Origin: Anisus vortex
Lineage: Eukaryota > Mollusca > Gastropoda > Planorbidae
DNA: 64,000 nucleotides
Reading direction: 5' to 3'
Assembly (NCBI GenBank): GCA_949126835.1
Contig: OX421508.1
Span: 15,268,272-15,332,271, forward strand
Shown here: piece by piece, positions 46,341 to 57,370 of the stretch
Position numbering within the stretch: position 1 is the first letter of the stretch
How the letters are laid out: each line of letters starts with the position of its first letter
Notes under the pieces: generated by a model
Database searches by the model: none
What the model was told of the DNA's origin: nothing
The model's input: the letters and a program-made list of their open reading frames with translations, nothing else
Position numbers and translations under genes: made by a program

Positions 46341-47525
46341 TTTTTAATTTGAATTGATAATCAATGTTTTGAAAGTCTAAACATATATCCTTAAACATGT
46401 TTAGAACCCCTGAGTTGCTTATTCATATCGCTGTCGAAATTTTACCTGAGCAGCTGTTTGTTTTTATCGCTCAGCGCGTCTTTTAATGACTTTTTCATCT
46501 GTTGTGTAAATTCTTTGGTGGTGCTGTTCTAGCTATTCTAATGACCTGGTGTGAAAAAGAGATAAAACTGCCCATTCAAAGCCTGCTATGGGAGATAATT
46601 CAAGTAGCACTAAAAGTTTTTTTTCTTTACAACTTACGTTTCCCATGATATTTTTTTTTTGTTTTTATCATTTGCATTAGTTTTGGGGGTATTTTTTCTT
46701 TGTATTTCGAGTATTCCTTTTTTAAATATTTTTCTTTTCAATTTAAATAATTTAAATTGTTTAATCGTTAAATGCAATGTTTGACTTACTATAACATCAT
46801 TCTTTTTCTTTTTTAAAACTTATATATTTTACAATTTAAACGATAAGTAAATACAATTTTTACTTACTAAAACCAGTAATTTCTATATTTTATACGAAAT
46901 TAATTAACGAATTTTTATTTTTTTTCAGTCATACATATCTTGTAAGGCGAGTTTTTACTTATTAAGAGGCGTATATTTCTTTAATTAAGGTTTACATTAT
47001 ATAACTTTTGTTTAAATTCTTTAATAAGACACCCTTTTTATTTACGAACTTTTTACTTACATAGTTAACATTTGTATCTTTTAATTATTCTTTACAATTT
47101 TAATTGATAATACATGTAAATACCTTTTACTCAACTAGTTTAAAATTTTCCCTTTTAAACATACATATTTCAAATTTGAATTGATAATCATTGTTTTAAA
47201 AGCCTAAACACTAAACATTTTTAGAGCTCCAGGGCAAAATATAAAGTCCAGATGTTGTGAGAGTTCCCAAAGTACATTATTTTAGTGTATGCGTATTTTG
47301 AATGTGTATGTATGTGTATGCAAATAAGAGAGTTCTTTAAAGTTACTAAAATACTATACTAAAATAGTTTATATATTTTGAATGTATAAATGTACAATAA
47401 GTGTCTCTTTATCTATTAAAAGTCAGTTTGTTAAATGGTTGTATCTTTTAATTTTGTCGTGTAATTTTTACTTAATAGGATTAAACATTTTAAAATTTAA
47501 GTAACTTAAGTTTTTCAAGTGGTGT

Positions 47526-47821
47526 CCAATATGGCGGGTCAGAAGGGGGCGGACCCAAGATGGCCGATCCGAGTGTTCCATGTGATTATTAGTGTGTAGT
47601 GTTACACGTGATTTTATCATCGTGGTTTAATTAAAGATACCGGAAAACAAGATGGCGTCCGATGTACGTGGCATACAAGGGCAGTAACCGTGTAATTAAA
47701 TTTGTAATTTTTGTATTTTTAATTAACTTTATGGTTGTAGACAAGATGATGGAAGGGGTGTATTGAAGTTGTTGACTCCACTGTTCCACATGCTGATGAA
47801 CCGGAAGTAAGATGGCGTCCG
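47526..47821. promoter_or_regulatory. YY1-like motif cluster downstream of the left Bcl-2-like gene
   Basis: ATGGCG(G/T) motifs occur in 'ccaatatggcgggtc', 'ccaagatggccgatcc', 'caagatggcgtccgatgta' and 'ccggaagtaagatggcgtcc'. The last two sit in a tandem duplication of about 160 bp that includes 'acgtggcatacaagggcagt'. Mirror at 57070-57370. Regulatory role is inferred only from motif density. Confidence 0.3.
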
Positions 47822-47972
47822 ATTTACGTGGCATACAAGGGCAGTAACCATGTAAATAATTTTTTAAACAGTGAACAAAGAAAGTTTTACTTTTTTTTTA
47901 ATTTTTATTTGCGTTCAAGTACATCAAACAGAGAATAAAACAACAACAACATGACTGGTAGTTTATTTATTT

Positions 47973-48691
47973 TTATAATATTCGATTCTCAGTGTTCAGG
48001 ATTTGTAGAGCGAAAAGTGCACAAAGTGTCAAGATCCCAATGCCTGCAGCAGCACAGCCTAGGATTGTCTTAAGTGAGGGCCAAGAGCTGACATTTTTAT
48101 TCTCACCTCTACCAGACTTGAATTCAAAAAACCCTTCCTGTGTGAAGGAAAAGAAGATGGAAGCTAGTAAGTTTAATATACGCTTTTATATTTAACTTTC
48201 TATAGGATGATTTTTGTTTAAAGAGTGTCTTTGTTACTCTTGTAAACCTATTACTTACCCAGTTATTATGACTATGTAGCCAACTCGACAGATGTATAAC
48301 AACATGTTGTTAACCATTCTAGAAGATTATCTACTAGGTGGTATTTCTTTAGTTGAAAACACCGAGCTGCAAATTGACCCGAAAAGCCAAACAACGCCAC
48401 AATTCGTCCCCAATTTATATCCTCACAAAATATTTCTATAACGATCGATGCGAAAGTGTCATAAGCATTGTCATCAGTTATGAATAGACCATATATTAGG
48501 TTATCAAATCTATTCTTAAATCGTTCTTCAAATTCATCTCCTAGTATTCTCATAGCATTTTGAACAGAATTCGGAGTGTTGATAATACTTTCATGCCGAC
48601 CATCGTTTCTCCAAGTATACCCATTGCATTGTAAACGATATTTTATGTAATCCATCGCAATGCTACGCGTATTTTCATGTCCTATAGACAT
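47973..48691 (-). CDS. Bcl-2-like apoptosis regulator, left copy (frame break before BH2)
   Basis: Exon 1 (48691-48259) opens with ATG. In one frame it has a BH4-like start (AMDYIKYRLQCNGYTW), a BH3-like segment (AMRILGDEFEERF) and a textbook BH1 (EDINWGRIVALFGFSG). That frame stops at 48274-48272. The BH2 segment ending in a Trp codon at the GTAAGT donor lies in another frame, offset by +1. Exon 2 (48137-47973, acceptor 'ttcacacag') encodes the second half of BH2, a hydrophilic linker and a hydrophobic C-terminal anchor, then TAA. The intron position inside BH2, after Trp, is the one conserved in animal Bcl-2 genes. Known relatives sit on mitochondria and ER and block or drive apoptosis; which applies here is unknown. 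Either the gene is broken, or a truncated BH4-BH3-BH1 protein is made. Confidence 0.85.
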
Positions 48692-48779
48692 ATTATTTTC
48701 AAGAGAACTAATAAGAATTACAAAAAGAACCGTTTTACTAAACGAAAAACCACAACACTTTTACAAAACTGAATAAGGA

Positions 48780-49275
48780 AGACTACATAATTTTATAAAA
48801 ATTTGCTGAATAGTGGAAAAAGACCACCATCTGACAAGCATACATTCAACGAGCAGGTGTTAAACAGCTGCCCGCTAGGCGCTGACCAAGGTAACGACTT
48901 CCTGCCCGGTGTTGAATCCATTATCGGGCCGTCGCCGCTGTGCCAGGTAATGGCTTCCTGTTCAGATGTTATTGCACTTACCTGACCATGAGAAAACCTA
49001 AAAGCTAACATTCCCACGACCAGGGTAATGGTTTCCTGTCCAGGTGTTGAATCAATTATCTGGTCGCTGGGCGCTGACCAAGTTAACGACTTCCTGTCCA
49101 GATGTTATTGCACTTACCTGACCGTGAGAAAATCTAAAAGCTAACATTCCCACGACCAGGGTAATGGTTTCCTGTCCAGGTGTTAAACAGCTGCCCGCTG
49201 GGCGCTGACCAAGTTAACGACTTCCTGTCCAGATGTTATTGCACTTACCTGACCGTGAGAAAATCTAAAAGCTAA
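48780..49275. repeat. ~130-bp repeat upstream of the Bcl-2-like gene, left arm
   Basis: Three or so copies containing 'taacgacttcctgtccagat', 'gttattgcacttacctgacc' and 'taaaagctaacattcccacg'. Each copy holds, on the minus strand, a consensus splice donor CAG|GTAAGTGC. Mirror at 55614-56110. Confidence 0.88.
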
Positions 49276-49379
49276 CATTCCCAGGGTCACGCCAACCCTA
49301 CCCGTCAACAACGTTCCCACTTGTTTTTTGTCTTCTTCAATCTCTGCCTTATTTTTACTAACTTCTTATCTCTTTCCCG

Positions 49380-50460
49380 AAAAAATTTAAGTACAATTTC
49401 TCAAACTCTCCCTCTCTCAAAAAACTTTGTAGACAACCTTTTTTAAAATTTTTCTCTCACGCAAAAAAACTTTGTAGGACACCTTCTCAAAATCTCTCCC
49501 CAGACAAACTTTTTTAAGTACGTCTTCCCAAAATCTCTCTCTCCAGACAAACTTTTTAAATTTCATCTTCCCAAAATCTCTCTCTCTCTCTTGACAAACT
49601 TTTTTAAGTACAACTTTTCAATCTCTCTCTCCTGACAAACTTTTTAAAGTTAGCCTTCCCAAAATCTTTCTCTCGACAAACTTTTTTAAGTTCACCTTCC
49701 CAAAATCTTTCTCTCTTCAAACTTTTTTAAGTTCACCTTCCCAAAATCTCTTTCTCTCTCGACAAACTTTTTTTAAGTTCACCTTCCCAAAATCTCTCTC
49801 TCTCTTGACAAACTTTTTTAAGTACAACTTTTCAATCTCTCTCTACTGACAAACTTTTTTTAGTTAACCTTCCCAAACTCGCAATCTCTCCCGACAACTT
49901 TTTTTAAGTTCACGTTTCCAACTCTCTCTCTCTCTCCTGACAAACTTTTTTAAGTTCACCTTCCCAAAATCTCGATCTCTCCCGACAACTTTTTTAAGTT
50001 CACCTTCCCAAAATCTTTTACACCCTCGACAAACTTTTTTTAGTTAACCTTCCCAAACTCGCAATCTTTCCCGACAACTTTTTTTAAGTTCACGTTTCCA
50101 ACTCTCTCTCTCTCTCCTGACAAACTTTTTTAAGTTCACCTTCCCAAAATCTCGATCTCTCCCGACAACTTTTTTAAGTTCACCTTCCCAAAATCGTTTA
50201 CACCCTCGACAAACTATTTTAAGTTAACCTTCCCAAAATCTCTCTCTCCTGACAAACTTTTTTAAGTTCACATTCCCAAACTCGCAATCTCTCCCGACAA
50301 ACTTTTTTAACTTCACCTTCCCAAAATCTTTGACATTCTCGACAAACTTTTTAAGTTGAAGTTCACCTCCCCAAAATCTTTTACACTCTCGACAAACTCT
50401 TTAAGTTAACCTTCCCAAAACCTTTCACACTAGCTCTCGCTCAAAAACACTTTTTCTTAA
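49380..50460. repeat. ~40-bp pyrimidine-rich repeat, left arm
   Basis: About 25 degenerate copies of 'gacaaacttttttaagttca' plus 'ccttcccaaaatctctctctc'. The strand is strongly pyrimidine-biased. Mirror at about 54430-55510. Further CT-rich duplications run to about 51110. Confidence 0.88.
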
Positions 50461-51185
50461 AAGCTTTCCCACTCTCGACAAACATTTTAGGACACTCTCC
50501 ATGGACTTCGGTCTAACAGTATCCATCTCTCTGTCTCCAACTCTTTCTCGCCCCATCTCTTCTTCTAACAAAACTTTAAGTTAACACAATCCTAACGATC
50601 ACGCATTCCTTCTTTCTGCCTTGCTCAATCTCTGTATCTCTTACTTCATTCTTCTCTCAAACTCTGTCTCTCTCTTTCCTGCGTGCCATCTTTTATTTGT
50701 CTCATTCTCAGTACTTACGTTCCTTACTCTGTCTACACTTAATTCTCTCTTCGTCTCTTTTCGCTAACAAACCTTTGTGTTAACGAACCCTAACATTTAC
50801 ACATTCCATCTTTCTGCCTTGTTCAATCTCTGTAGGCCTATCTCTTATTTCATTCTTCTCTCAAACTCTGTCTCTCTCTCTCTCTCTCTAAAAACACTTT
50901 ATTTTTACCAAACCCTAACACATATTCCACTTCACATCTTTCACTCTGTCTTCCCTTTTCTTTTTCCTGCGTACCATCTTTTACGTACTCATTTTCTGTG
51001 ACGTCTTTTCTTACTCTGTCTCCAGAGCTTTCTCTGACAAAACTTTTAGTTACTCTAAGCATCTCTCTTTCTACAGCGTTCTCTCTTTCTACCTTGTTCA
51101 ATCTCTACCTCCTTACTAACTTCTTCTCCTCTTTCTAAAATTGGCTTCCCTTTTATGTTTTATAACGTGCAAAGCATTTAGTACC

Positions 51186-51661
51186 ATGGATCCTAGGGGG
51201 AAACATCCATTTACCGCTCGCATTGCTGGCCCAGGCAATGTCGACAGTGGAATTGTATTAGAATGTGGTAGTACAGACTGTGATTTGTCGTCAATCATTG
51301 AGAAAATCAAAGGAGACATCACTTGTGTTGTATTATTGAATGAAGATGAAATGAAGGTAAGATACTAGTTATCTTATATATTACAATCACTCATTCTATA
51401 TAGAATATTAGTGCGTACTACTCTCATTCTACTCAAATAATAATAATTTACTTTCGATGTCTTGTGTAGAAACTTGTGGATGCGGATACTGAAGGGCTAG
51501 TTCAGAGCCTTGGCAGATCTACGAAAGTCATCAAATCTATGCAGGAATCTTGTCAGCGCCTAATTGATGAACAGGCAGACCTGAAAGCCGCACTGGAGCT
51601 TGTTCGTTTTTACAACTTGGAAAATGCAATGCGTAATTGCATGACAAATGTTTACAAGTAA
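51186..51661 (+). CDS. Unrecognised 120-residue protein, two exons, left copy
   Basis: Exon 1 is 51186-51356 (ATG in the context ACCATGG; donor ATGAAG|GTAAGA) and exon 2 is 51470-51661 (acceptor 'cttgtgtag'), joined in phase 0. The product starts MDPRGKHPFTARIAGPGNVD. Its first half looks globular (IVLECGSTDCDLSSIIEKIK, then ITCVVLL) and its second half is charged and probably helical or coiled-coil (STKVIKSMQESCQRLIDEQA, then ALELVRFYNLENAMR). I recognise no family. A polyadenylation-type 'aataaa' follows near 51695. No signal peptide or membrane segment. Good splice sites, a strong start context and conservation of the open frame in both arms argue that it is real. Confidence 0.78.
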
Positions 51662-51816
51662 ACATTGCTAGCTTTAGAGTCTTAAATTATAAAAATAAAA
51701 TAAAGGAAAAAAAATATTGGTGTTTGTTGTTTGTGTATGAAGGTTTTGAAAATAATGTTCTTGGTAGATATAGCAAAGGTCAAGGTCAACTGACCCTAGT
51801 GTGAATTTGGGAAAAG

Positions 51817-53073
51817 CTCCTCCTCGCTCTACCGAACTATTAGTGTCTAAATTTTACCAAACTATCAACGGAAACTTTAATTACCTAACCAACATTTACT
51901 AATAGTAGTGGGAATAATTTACTACTAATGCTACTCACCACCTATACAACCTTTGTCATTTTCATTACTTTCCTTCTCAGGTCTATCATAGAAATATCTC
52001 CTAAATCAATTACATATCAAAATGATTACAGTGCCACGGTAGTCGAAATTTAGACCTGTTTATTTTCCTAGGTCTTTTAAGATAGATGTACAATTTTATT
52101 ATTTAATGTCACATACAATTGTTATATGACCCAATAGGAGAAACAGCCCTCTATGACTACAGTCATGCCATGACAGATTTTTTTCTACCGTGAACAAACA
52201 TATCCCAACACTACTCTTACAAAACCACGACACATACCATCGCCACCCAAATATACCTACCAACTTAGTCAATCTTACCATATACCATCGCCACCCAAAA
52301 CAAATACTCCAAATAAGACAATCTTACTCGCCTTAAATCCATATAATATTTTTATAGATATCCCCGTCCTACCACAGACTATACAAAACACATATCTACA
52401 ACCCCCAAGTCAAATTCCCCACTTAGAAAATCTTGCTTGACTGATGTCATGGAAGATTTCTGATAGTCTATCTTTATCGATATCCCCGTCCAACCACAGA
52501 CTTTACAAAACACATATCTATAGCCCCCAAGTAAATTTCACCACTTAGAAAATCTTGCTTGACTGATGTCATGGAAGATTTCTGATAGTCTATCTTTATC
52601 GATATCCCTGTCCTAACACCAACTTTACAAAACGCATATCTACAACACCCAAATATATGCTCCAACTTAGGCAATCTAGCTTGACCCAAACCTTCTAATA
52701 CTTTTATTGATAGCCCTGTCCAAAACACTAATCTGAAAAAAAAAAACCTTTATAGATATCCCTAGCCAAAACATTTACCTACAACACCCAATTATACCTT
52801 CCCACTTAGGCAATCTTGTTTGACTCAAACCCTTATAATACTTCTACATTTAGTCCTGTCCAAAACATTTAAAAACACTACACCTTCAGTTTAAAGTATT
52901 ACTTTTTTCACTACCCTATCCAACTTATTGTAGTAATTGCTAATAATAATAAATACACATCCTAAAACTTATCACAATGCCTTTAAACTAATTCTAGTGA
53001 TTTACAAAACTTTTTACAAAATTGACTAGCAGCCCCAAACTAGTAACAACAAATTACTTTTTCTTCTGCCCCA
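51817..53073. other. Central loop of the palindrome
   Basis: The only unique part of the element, 1,257 bp, AT-rich. It holds tandem units of about 120 bp ('cacagactttacaaaacaca', 'aaaatcttgcttgactgatg', 'tgatagtctatctttatc') between about 52330 and 52870. No convincing gene. Confidence 0.8.
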
Positions 53074-53228
53074 CTTTTCCCAAATTCACACTAGGGTCAG
53101 TTGACCTTGACCTTTGCTATATCTACCAAGAACATTATTTTCAAAACCTTCATACACAAACAACAAACACCAATATTTTTTTTCCTTTATTTTATTTTTA
53201 TAATTTAAGACTCTAAAGCTAGCAATGT

Positions 53229-53704
53229 TTACTTGTAAACATTTGTCATGCAATTACGCATTGCATTTTCCAAGTTGTAAAAACGAACAAGCTCCAGTGC
53301 GGCTTTCAGGTCTGCCTGTTCATCAATTAGGCGCTGACAAGATTCCTGCATAGATTTGATGACTTTCGTAGATCTGCCAAGGCTCTGAACTAGCCCTTCA
53401 GTATCCGCATCCACAAGTTTCTACACAAGACATCGAAAGTAAATTATTATTATTTGAGTAGAATGAGAGTAGTATGCACTAATATTCTATATAGAATGAG
53501 TGATTGTAATATATAAGATAACTAGTATCTTACCTTCATTTCATCTTCATTCAATAATACAACACAAGTGATGTCTCCTTTGATTTTCTCAATGATTGAC
53601 GACAAATCACAGTCTGTACTACCACATTCTAATACAATTCCACTGTCGACATTGCCTGGGCCAGCAATGCGAGCGGTAAATGGATGTTTCCCCCTAGGAT
53701 CCAT
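53229..53704 (-). CDS. Unrecognised 120-residue protein, two exons, right copy
   Basis: Mirror of the gene at 51186-51661: exon 1 53704-53534, exon 2 53420-53229, with the same splice sites and the same predicted protein over its whole length. The one base difference I noticed nearby (about 53475) falls in the intron. The two copies converge on the loop, with stops about 1.57 kb apart. Confidence 0.78.
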
Positions 53705-54429
53705 GGTACTAAATGCTTTGCACGTTATAAAACATAAAAGGGAAGCCAATTTTAGAAAGAGGAGAAGAAGTTAGTAAGGAGGTAGAGATTGAACAAGGTA
53801 GAAAGAGAGAACGCTGTAGAAAGAGAGATGCTTAGAGTAACTAAAAGTTTTGTCAGAGAAAGCTCTGGAGACAGAGTAAGAAAAGACGTCACAGAAAATG
53901 AGTACGTAAAAGATGGTACGCAGGAAAAAGAAAAGGGAAGACAGAGTGAAAGATGTGAAGTGGAATATGTGTTAGGGTTTGGTAAAAATAAAGTGTTTTT
54001 AGAGAGAGAGAGAGAGAGAGAGACAGAGTTTGAGAGAAGAATGAAATAAGAGATAGGCCTACAGAGATTGAACAAGGCAGAAAGATGGAATGTGTAAATG
54101 TTAGGGTTCGTTAACACAAAGGTTTGTTAGCGAAAAGAGACGAAGAGAGAATTAAGTGTAGACAGAGTAAGGAACGTAAGTACTGAGAATGAGACAAATA
54201 AAAGATGGCACGCAGGAAAGAGAGAGACAGAGTTTGAGAGAAGAATGAAGTAAGAGATACAGAGATTGAGCAAGGCAGAAAGAAGGAATGCGTGATCGTT
54301 AGGATTGTGTTAACTTAAAGTTTTGTTAGAAGAAGAGATGGGGCGAGAAAGAGTTGGAGACAGAGAGATGGATACTGTTAGACCGAAGTCCATGGAGAGT
54401 GTCCTAAAATGTTTGTCGAGAGTGGGAAA

Positions 54430-55510
54430 GCTTTTAAGAAAAAGTGTTTTTGAGCGAGAGCTAGTGTGAAAGGTTTTGGGAAGGTTAACTTAAAGAGTTT
54501 GTCGAGAGTGTAAAAGATTTTGGGGAGGTGAACTTCAACTTAAAAAGTTTGTCGAGAATGTCAAAGATTTTGGGAAGGTGAAGTTAAAAAAGTTTGTCGG
54601 GAGAGATTGCGAGTTTGGGAATGTGAACTTAAAAAAGTTTGTCAGGAGAGAGAGATTTTGGGAAGGTTAACTTAAAATAGTTTGTCGAGGGTGTAAACGA
54701 TTTTGGGAAGGTGAACTTAAAAAAGTTGTCGGGAGAGATCGAGATTTTGGGAAGGTGAACTTAAAAAAGTTTGTCAGGAGAGAGAGAGAGAGTTGGAAAC
54801 GTGAACTTAAAAAAAGTTGTCGGGAAAGATTGCGAGTTTGGGAAGGTTAACTAAAAAAAGTTTGTCGAGGGTGTAAAAGATTTTGGGAAGGTGAACTTAA
54901 AAAAGTTGTCGGGAGAGATCGAGATTTTGGGAAGGTGAACTTAAAAAAGTTTGTCAGGAGAGAGAGAGAGAGTTGGAAACGTGAACTTAAAAAAAGTTGT
55001 CGGGAGAGATTGCGAGTTTGGGAAGGTTAACTAAAAAAAGTTTGTCAGTAGAGAGAGATTGAAAAGTTGTACTTAAAAAAGTTTGTCAAGAGAGAGAGAG
55101 ATTTTGGGAAGGTGAACTTAAAAAAAGTTTGTCGAGAGAGAAAGAGATTTTGGGAAGGTGAACTTAAAAAAGTTTGAAGAGAGAAAGATTTTGGGAAGGT
55201 GAACTTAAAAAAGTTTGTCGAGAGAAAGATTTTGGGAAGGCGAACTTTAAAAAGTTTGTCAGGAGAGAGAGATTGAAAAGTTGTACTTAAAAAAGTTTGT
55301 CAAGAGAGAGACAGAGATTTTGGGAAGATGAACTTTAAAAAGTTTGTCTGGAGAGAGAGATTTTGGGAAGACGTACTTAAAAAAGTTTGTCTGGGGAGAG
55401 ATTTTGAGAAGGTGTCCTACAAAGTTTTTTTGCGTGAGAGAAAAATTTTAAAAAAGGTTGTCTACAAAGTTTTTTGAGAGAGGGAGAGTTTGAGAAATTG
55501 TACTTAAATT
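54430..55510. repeat. ~40-bp purine-rich repeat, right arm
   Basis: Mirror of 49380-50460, reading 'aaaaaagtttgtcgagaga' and 'ttttgggaaggtgaactta'. Confidence 0.88.
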
Positions 55511-55613
55511 TTTTTCGGGAAAGAGATAAGAAGTTAGTAAAAATAAGGCAGAGATTGAAGAAGACAAAAAACAAGTGGGAACGTTGTTGACGGGTAGGGT
55601 TGGCGTGACCCTG

Positions 55614-56110
55614 GGAATGTTAGCTTTTAGATTTTCTCACAGTCAGGTAAGTGCAATAACATCTGGACAGGAAGTCGTTAACTTGGTCAGCGCCCAGCGG
55701 GCAGCTGTTTAACACCTGGACAGGAAACCATTACCCTGGTCGTGGGAATGTTAGCTTTTAGATTTTCTCACGGTCAGGTAAGTGCAATAACATCTGGACA
55801 GGAAGTCGTTAACTTGGTCAGCGCCCAGCGACCAGATAATTGATTCAACACCTGGACAGGAAACCATTACCCTGGTCGTGGGAATGTTAGCTTTTAGGTT
55901 TTCTCATGGTCAGGTAAGTGCAATAACATCTGAACAGGAAGCCATTACCTGGCACAGCGGCGACGGCCCGATAATGGATTCAACACCGGGCAGGAAGTCG
56001 TTACCTTGGTCAGCGCCTAGCGGGCAGCTGTTTAACACCTGCTCGTTGAATGTTTGCTTGTCAGATGGTGGTCTTTTTCCACTATTCAGCAAATTTTTAT
56101 AAAATTATGT
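55614..56110 (+). repeat. ~130-bp repeat with three consensus splice donors, right arm
   Basis: Mirror of 48780-49275. In sense with the downstream Bcl-2-like gene, three copies of 'ttagcttttag(a/g)ttttctca' lead to CAG|GTAAGTGCAA with donors at 55647, 55778 and 55914. A plausible acceptor 'tcttattag' lies about 15 bp before the gene's ATG at 56204. These may be alternative untranslated first exons; that is inference. Confidence 0.7.
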
Positions 56111-56203
56111 AGTCTTCCTTATTCAGTTTTGTAAAAGTGTTGTGGTTTTTCGTTTAGTAAAACGGTTCTTTTTGTAATTCTTATTAGTTCTCTTGAAAAT
56201 AAT

Positions 56204-56922
56204 ATGTCTATAGGACATGAAAATACGCGTAGCATTGCGATGGATTACATAAAATATCGTTTACAATGCAATGGGTATACTTGGAGAAACGATGGTCGGC
56301 ATGAAAGTATTATCAACACTCCGAATTCTGTTCAAAATGCTATGAGAATACTAGGAGATGAATTTGAAGAACGATTTAAGAATAGATTTGATAACCTAAT
56401 ATATGGTCTATTCATAACTGATGACAATGCTTATGACACTTTCGCATCGATCGTTATAGAAATATTTTGTGAGGATATAAATTGGGGACGAATTGTGGCG
56501 TTGTTTGGCTTTTCGGGTCAATTTGCAGCTCGGTGTTTTCAACTAAAGAAATACCACCTAGTAGATAATCTTCTAGAATGGTTAACAACATGTTGTTATA
56601 CATCTGTCGAGTTGGCTACATAGTCATAATAACTGGGTAAGTAATAGGTTTACAAGAGTAACAAAGACACTCTTTAAACAAAAATCATCCTATAGAAAGT
56701 TAAATATAAAAGCGTATATTAAACTTACTAGCTTCCATCTTCTTTTCCTTCACACAGGAAGGGTTTTTTGAATTCAAGTCTGGTAGAGGTGAGAATAAAA
56801 ATGTCAGCTCTTGGCCCTCACTTAAGACAATCCTAGGCTGTGCTGCTGCAGGCATTGGGATCTTGACACTTTGTGCACTTTTCGCTCTACAAATCCTGAA
56901 CACTGAGAATCGAATATTATAA
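56204..56922 (+). CDS. Bcl-2-like apoptosis regulator, right copy (same frame break)
   Basis: Exon 1 56204-56636 (donor GTAAGT) and exon 2 56758-56922 (acceptor 'cttcacacag'). BH4-, BH3- and BH1-like segments are in the ATG frame, which stops at 56621-56623. BH2 and the C-terminal anchor are in the frame offset by +1. The break is identical to that in the left copy. 'aataaataaa' follows the stop at once and could serve as a polyadenylation signal. Copy-to-copy identity is complete over the coding parts I compared. Confidence 0.85.
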
Positions 56923-57069
56923 AAATAAATAAACTACCAGTCATGTTGTTGTTGTTTTATTCTCTGTTTGATGTACTTGAACGCAAATAAAAATTTAAAA
57001 AAAAGTAAAACTTTCTTTGTTCACTGTTTAAAAAATTATTTACATGGTTACTGCCCTTGTATGCCATGT

Positions 57070-57370
57070 AAATCGGACGCCATCTTACTTCCGGTTCATC
57101 AGCATGTGGAACAGTGGAGTCAACAACTTCAATACACCCCTTCCATCATCTTGTCTACAACCATAAAGTTAATTAAAAATACAAAAATTACAAATTTAAT
57201 TACACGGTTACTGCCCTTGTATGCCACGTACATCGGACGCCATCTTGTTTTCCGGTATCTTTAATTAAACCACGATGATAAAATCACGTGTAACACTACA
57301 CACAAATAATCACATGGAACACTCGGATCGGCCATCTTGGATCCGCCCCCTTCTGACCCGCCATATTGGA
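57070..57370. promoter_or_regulatory. YY1-like motif cluster, right arm
   Basis: Mirror of 47526-47821, with CGCCATCTT and GCCATCTTGG motifs. Motif-based only. Confidence 0.3.

Larger units (their letters stand above)
44948..51816. repeat. Left arm of the palindrome
   Basis: Inverted copy of 61998-53074. The two arms agree almost everywhere I compared them. Differences seen include one base near 51415/53475, CT-repeat length near 50880/54010, an extra copy of a 'cacttccggtcgtgt' piece in the right arm, and a small indel near 47560/57345. Confidence 0.95.

Noticed and set aside
53752..54117. 121-codon minus-strand frame upstream of the right 120-residue gene
   Set aside because: It is a translation of pyrimidine-rich repeats (Ser/Leu/Phe runs). 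The left arm lacks the same length of frame.
55878..56102. 74-codon frame in the repeat before the right Bcl-2-like gene, and its mirror at 48793-49017
   Set aside because: There is no ATG at its start, it crosses the consensus splice donor and tandem repeat units, and it has no recognisable protein features.
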